Source of the DNA: Pararobbsia alpina
GTDB taxonomy: Bacteria > Pseudomonadota > Gammaproteobacteria > Burkholderiales > Burkholderiaceae
Direction: 5' to 3'
DNA: 64,000 bases
Assembly (NCBI RefSeq): GCF_902859895.1
Contig: NZ_CADIKM010000001.1
Location: 1 to 64,000 of the forward strand
The notes under the pieces: model-generated
Told to the model about the DNA's origin: nothing
The model's input: the letters and a program-made list of their open reading frames with translations, nothing else
Databases searched by the model: none
Part shown: positions 62,273 through 64,000 of the stretch, piece after piece
Numbering within the stretch: position 1 is the first letter of the stretch
Layout of the letters: each line of letters opens with the position of its first letter
Position numbers and translations under genes: made by a program

Positions 62273-62932
62273 TCAGCCATCGATCACATCCGCGCCCTTC
62301 GGCGGGGTGAACTTGAAAGTACCGGCGGGCAGCGACGGGTTCTTGACGACATTGGTGAAAGTCAGCAGCGTCACATTGCCAAACACATCGTGCAGTTCCA
62401 TCGCGGCCAGCATGCCATCCTTGAAGCCGATCCCGACTTGCTGGAATTGCGTATCCTTGCTCTTGGGTGTCATTTCGAGCCAGTCGATGCCATCCTTCAC
62501 GCCGACGTCGCGCAGATCGAAGCTCTTCTCGATATCGTTGCTGCCGAACAGGATCGCCGCGGGGCTTGCGCCGAGCACATTGCCGAGCTTGCGATGGGTG
62601 ACCTGGTTGAGGTCCTTGTCGTACACGTAGAAGTTCTCGCCGTCGGCCTGCAGCAACTGGTCATAGGGTTTCGTATAGGCCCAGATGAACTTGCCCGGAC
62701 GCGCGAACACGAAGTTGCCGCTTTGCGTGCCGCTCGGCCTGAACCCTTGCACGCCGCTTGCAGGGGCTTTCGGCGCATTGACCTGTCGCTGGACGAAGTC
62801 GCCCTTCGCCGAATGAACCTGCGCGACAAAGGCCTTGAGGTCGTCGATGCCGCCGGCGAATGCAGGCGACACTGTCATCAACGAGGCCAGCAAGGACGCC
62901 AGCAGAACAGCACCACGGAAAACTGATTTCAT
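62273..62932 (-). CDS. lolA: Outer-membrane lipoprotein carrier protein LolA
   Basis: 219 residues. The periplasmic chaperone that carries lipoproteins from LolCDE to LolB. Signal peptide [20 protein letters not shown] ends near SPAFA. The mature protein has the open beta-barrel pattern: [60 protein letters not shown]. The start at 62932 is chosen for its signal peptide; a longer frame overlaps the ftsK end. Located 28 bp after the ftsK stop. Confidence 0.95.
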   Translation of the reverse strand: MKSVFRGAVLLASLLASLMTVSPAFAGGIDDLKAFVAQVHSAKGDFVQRQVNAPKAPASGVQGFRPSGTQSGNFVFARPGKFIWAYTKPYDQLLQADGENFYVYDKDLNQVTHRKLGNVLGASPAAILFGSNDIEKSFDLRDVGVKDGIDWLEMTPKSKDTQFQQVGIGFKDGMLAAMELHDVFGNVTLLTFTNVVKNPSLPAGTFKFTPPKGADVIDG

Positions 62933-62960
62933 AGTCTCGCTTGGAGTCGAAGGAGCGTAT

Positions 62961-64000
62961 TTATTCGGCATCGCCACGAGCCGGCACGAGAATCTCGCGA
63001 TTGCCGTTCGACGACATCGCAGAGACCATACCCGACTGCTCCATCTGCTCGAGCAGACGCGCCGCGCGGTTATAGCCGATGCGCAGGTGACGCTGGACCA
63101 GCGAGATCGACGCGCGCCGATGCTTGATCACGACCTCGCAGGCCTGGTCATACAAAGGATCGGACTCGCCGCTCGCACCGCCGGTTCCCGCCGCGCCCGC
63201 CTCCGCATCGTCCTCGCCGGCGATGCCGCCTTCGAGGATGCCCTCGATATAGTTCGCGTCGCCCTGCTCCTTGAGCTTGTCGACGACGCGATGCACTTCT
63301 TCGTCGGAGACGAACGCCCCGTGCACACGCACCGGCAAACCGCTGCCTGGCGGCAGATAGAGCATGTCGCCCATGCCGAGCAGCGACTCCGCGCCCTGCT
63401 GGTCGAGGATGGTTCGCGAATCGATCTTCGACGACACCTGAAAGGCCATGCGGGTCGGCACATTGGCCTTGATGAGTCCGGTGATCACGTCGACCGAGGG
63501 TCGCTGCGTCGCGAGGATCAGGTGGATGCCGGCCGCCCGCGCCTTCTGCGCGATCCGCGCGATCAGCTCCTCGACCTTCTTGCCGACGACCATCATGAGG
63601 TCGGCGAGCTCATCGATCACGACCACGATGGTCGGCAGGCGATCGAGCGGTTCGGGCGCATCGGGGGTCAGCGAGAAGGGGTTCGGGATCTTCTCTTCGC
63701 GCCGCGCGGCTTCGTCGATCTTGTTGTTGTAACCGCCGAGGTTACGCACGCCAAGCTTGCTCATGAGCTTGTAGCGGCGCTCCATCTCGGCCACGGTCCA
63801 GTTGAGCGCATTGCCGGCCTGCCGCATATCGGTGACGACCGGGCACAGCAGATGGGGAATGCCTTCGTAGACGCTCATTTCGAGCATCTTCGGGTCGATC
63901 AGCATCATGCGCACCTGATCGGGTGTCGCCTTGTAGAGCAGCGACAGGATCATCGCATTGATCCCGACCGACTTGCCCGAGCCGGTCGTACCGGCCACCA
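62961..64000 (-). CDS. ftsK: DNA translocase FtsK, C-terminal part, cut by window end
   Basis: The motor and DNA-reading end of FtsK, which pumps chromosome ends to the dif site at septation. Walker A GTTGSGKS lies at the very edge of the window. Then come [20 protein letters not shown], Walker [32 protein letters not shown] and [11 protein letters not shown]-like [20 protein letters not shown]. After a variable linker ([20 protein letters not shown]) the winged-helix gamma domain follows: [20 protein letters not shown] and [20 protein letters not shown]. The N-terminal membrane and linker parts are outside the window. Confidence 0.97.
   Translation of the reverse strand, partial: VAGTTGSGKSVGINAMILSLLYKATPDQVRMMLIDPKMLEMSVYEGIPHLLCPVVTDMRQAGNALNWTVAEMERRYKLMSKLGVRNLGGYNNKIDEAARREEKIPNPFSLTPDAPEPLDRLPTIVVVIDELADLMMVVGKKVEELIARIAQKARAAGIHLILATQRPSVDVITGLIKANVPTRMAFQVSSKIDSRTILDQQGAESLLGMGDMLYLPPGSGLPVRVHGAFVSDEEVHRVVDKLKEQGDANYIEGILEGGIAGEDDAEAGAAGTGGASGESDPLYDQACEVVIKHRRASISLVQRHLRIGYNRAARLLEQMEQSGMVSAMSSNGNREILVPARGDAE

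Noticed and set aside
60815-62926. 703-codon plus-strand frame opposite rarA and lolA
   Set aside because: Longest open frame in the region but without any motif; rarA and lolA are unmistakable on the minus strand.

Overview
The window is about 64 kb of GC-rich DNA from a betaproteobacterium of the family Burkholderiaceae (Burkholderia sensu lato: Burkholderia, Paraburkholderia, Caballeronia or a close genus). The evidence is gene content and order: gmk-rpoZ-spoT facing greB, yicC divergent from rph-rdgB-hemW, minC-minD-minE, ftsK-lolA-rarA-serS, a Burkholderia-type general porin, a 67-residue cold-shock protein, and several methyl-accepting chemotaxis proteins. I see no rRNA and no CRISPR array. 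Three tRNAs are present: Arg(ACG), Ser(TGA) and Ser(CGA).

Layout. 0-8 kb: the end of a sensor kinase, a transposase scrap, an ABC-F ATPase, small exported proteins, a periplasmic chorismate mutase, cspA, an AT-rich stretch with an orphan gene, a porin and a stand-alone transposase-N-domain protein. 8-16 kb: core genes (greB, spoT, rpoZ, gmk, yicC | rph, rdgB, hemW). 16.2-18.3 kb: wreckage of an integrated element at tRNA-Ser(TGA), namely a nonsense-mutated integrase with a 19-bp inverted repeat at its start and a phage-like DNA-binding gene carrying phased operator-like motifs. 18.6-25.4 kb: two chemoreceptors flanking an accessory block in which two small paralogous proteins bracket a 379-residue protein of unknown function. 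25.7-32 kb: small envelope proteins, a ClC chloride transporter and minCDE. 32-37 kb: a third chemoreceptor, a repeat region resembling DnaA boxes, DUF1993, and two oxidoreductases.

37-47 kb: a catabolic cluster. A LysR regulator is divergent from a two-subunit hydroquinone 1,2-dioxygenase, a 4-hydroxymuconic-semialdehyde-type dehydrogenase, a complete branched-chain-amino-acid-type ABC importer and a single-domain Rieske protein. It probably imports an aromatic compound and opens the hydroquinone ring. 47-52 kb: folE, an orphan formyltransferase, a VOC protein, a decayed ArsR gene abutting a truncated small gene, and an OLD/SMC-like ATPase (a possible remnant of a defence pair). 52-56.6 kb: a pyroglutamyl-peptidase I gene translationally linked to a PotABCD-type importer. 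56.8-59 kb: a selenium-binding-protein/methanethiol-oxidase gene overlapping a membrane-protein gene. 59-64 kb: tRNA-Ser(CGA) downstream of serS, then rarA, lolA and the C-terminal part of ftsK, all on the minus strand.

Start sites were moved inward from the longest frame wherever a Shine-Dalgarno sequence, signal peptide or family length supported it. All functional calls rest on reading the sequence and recalling families; no search was run.
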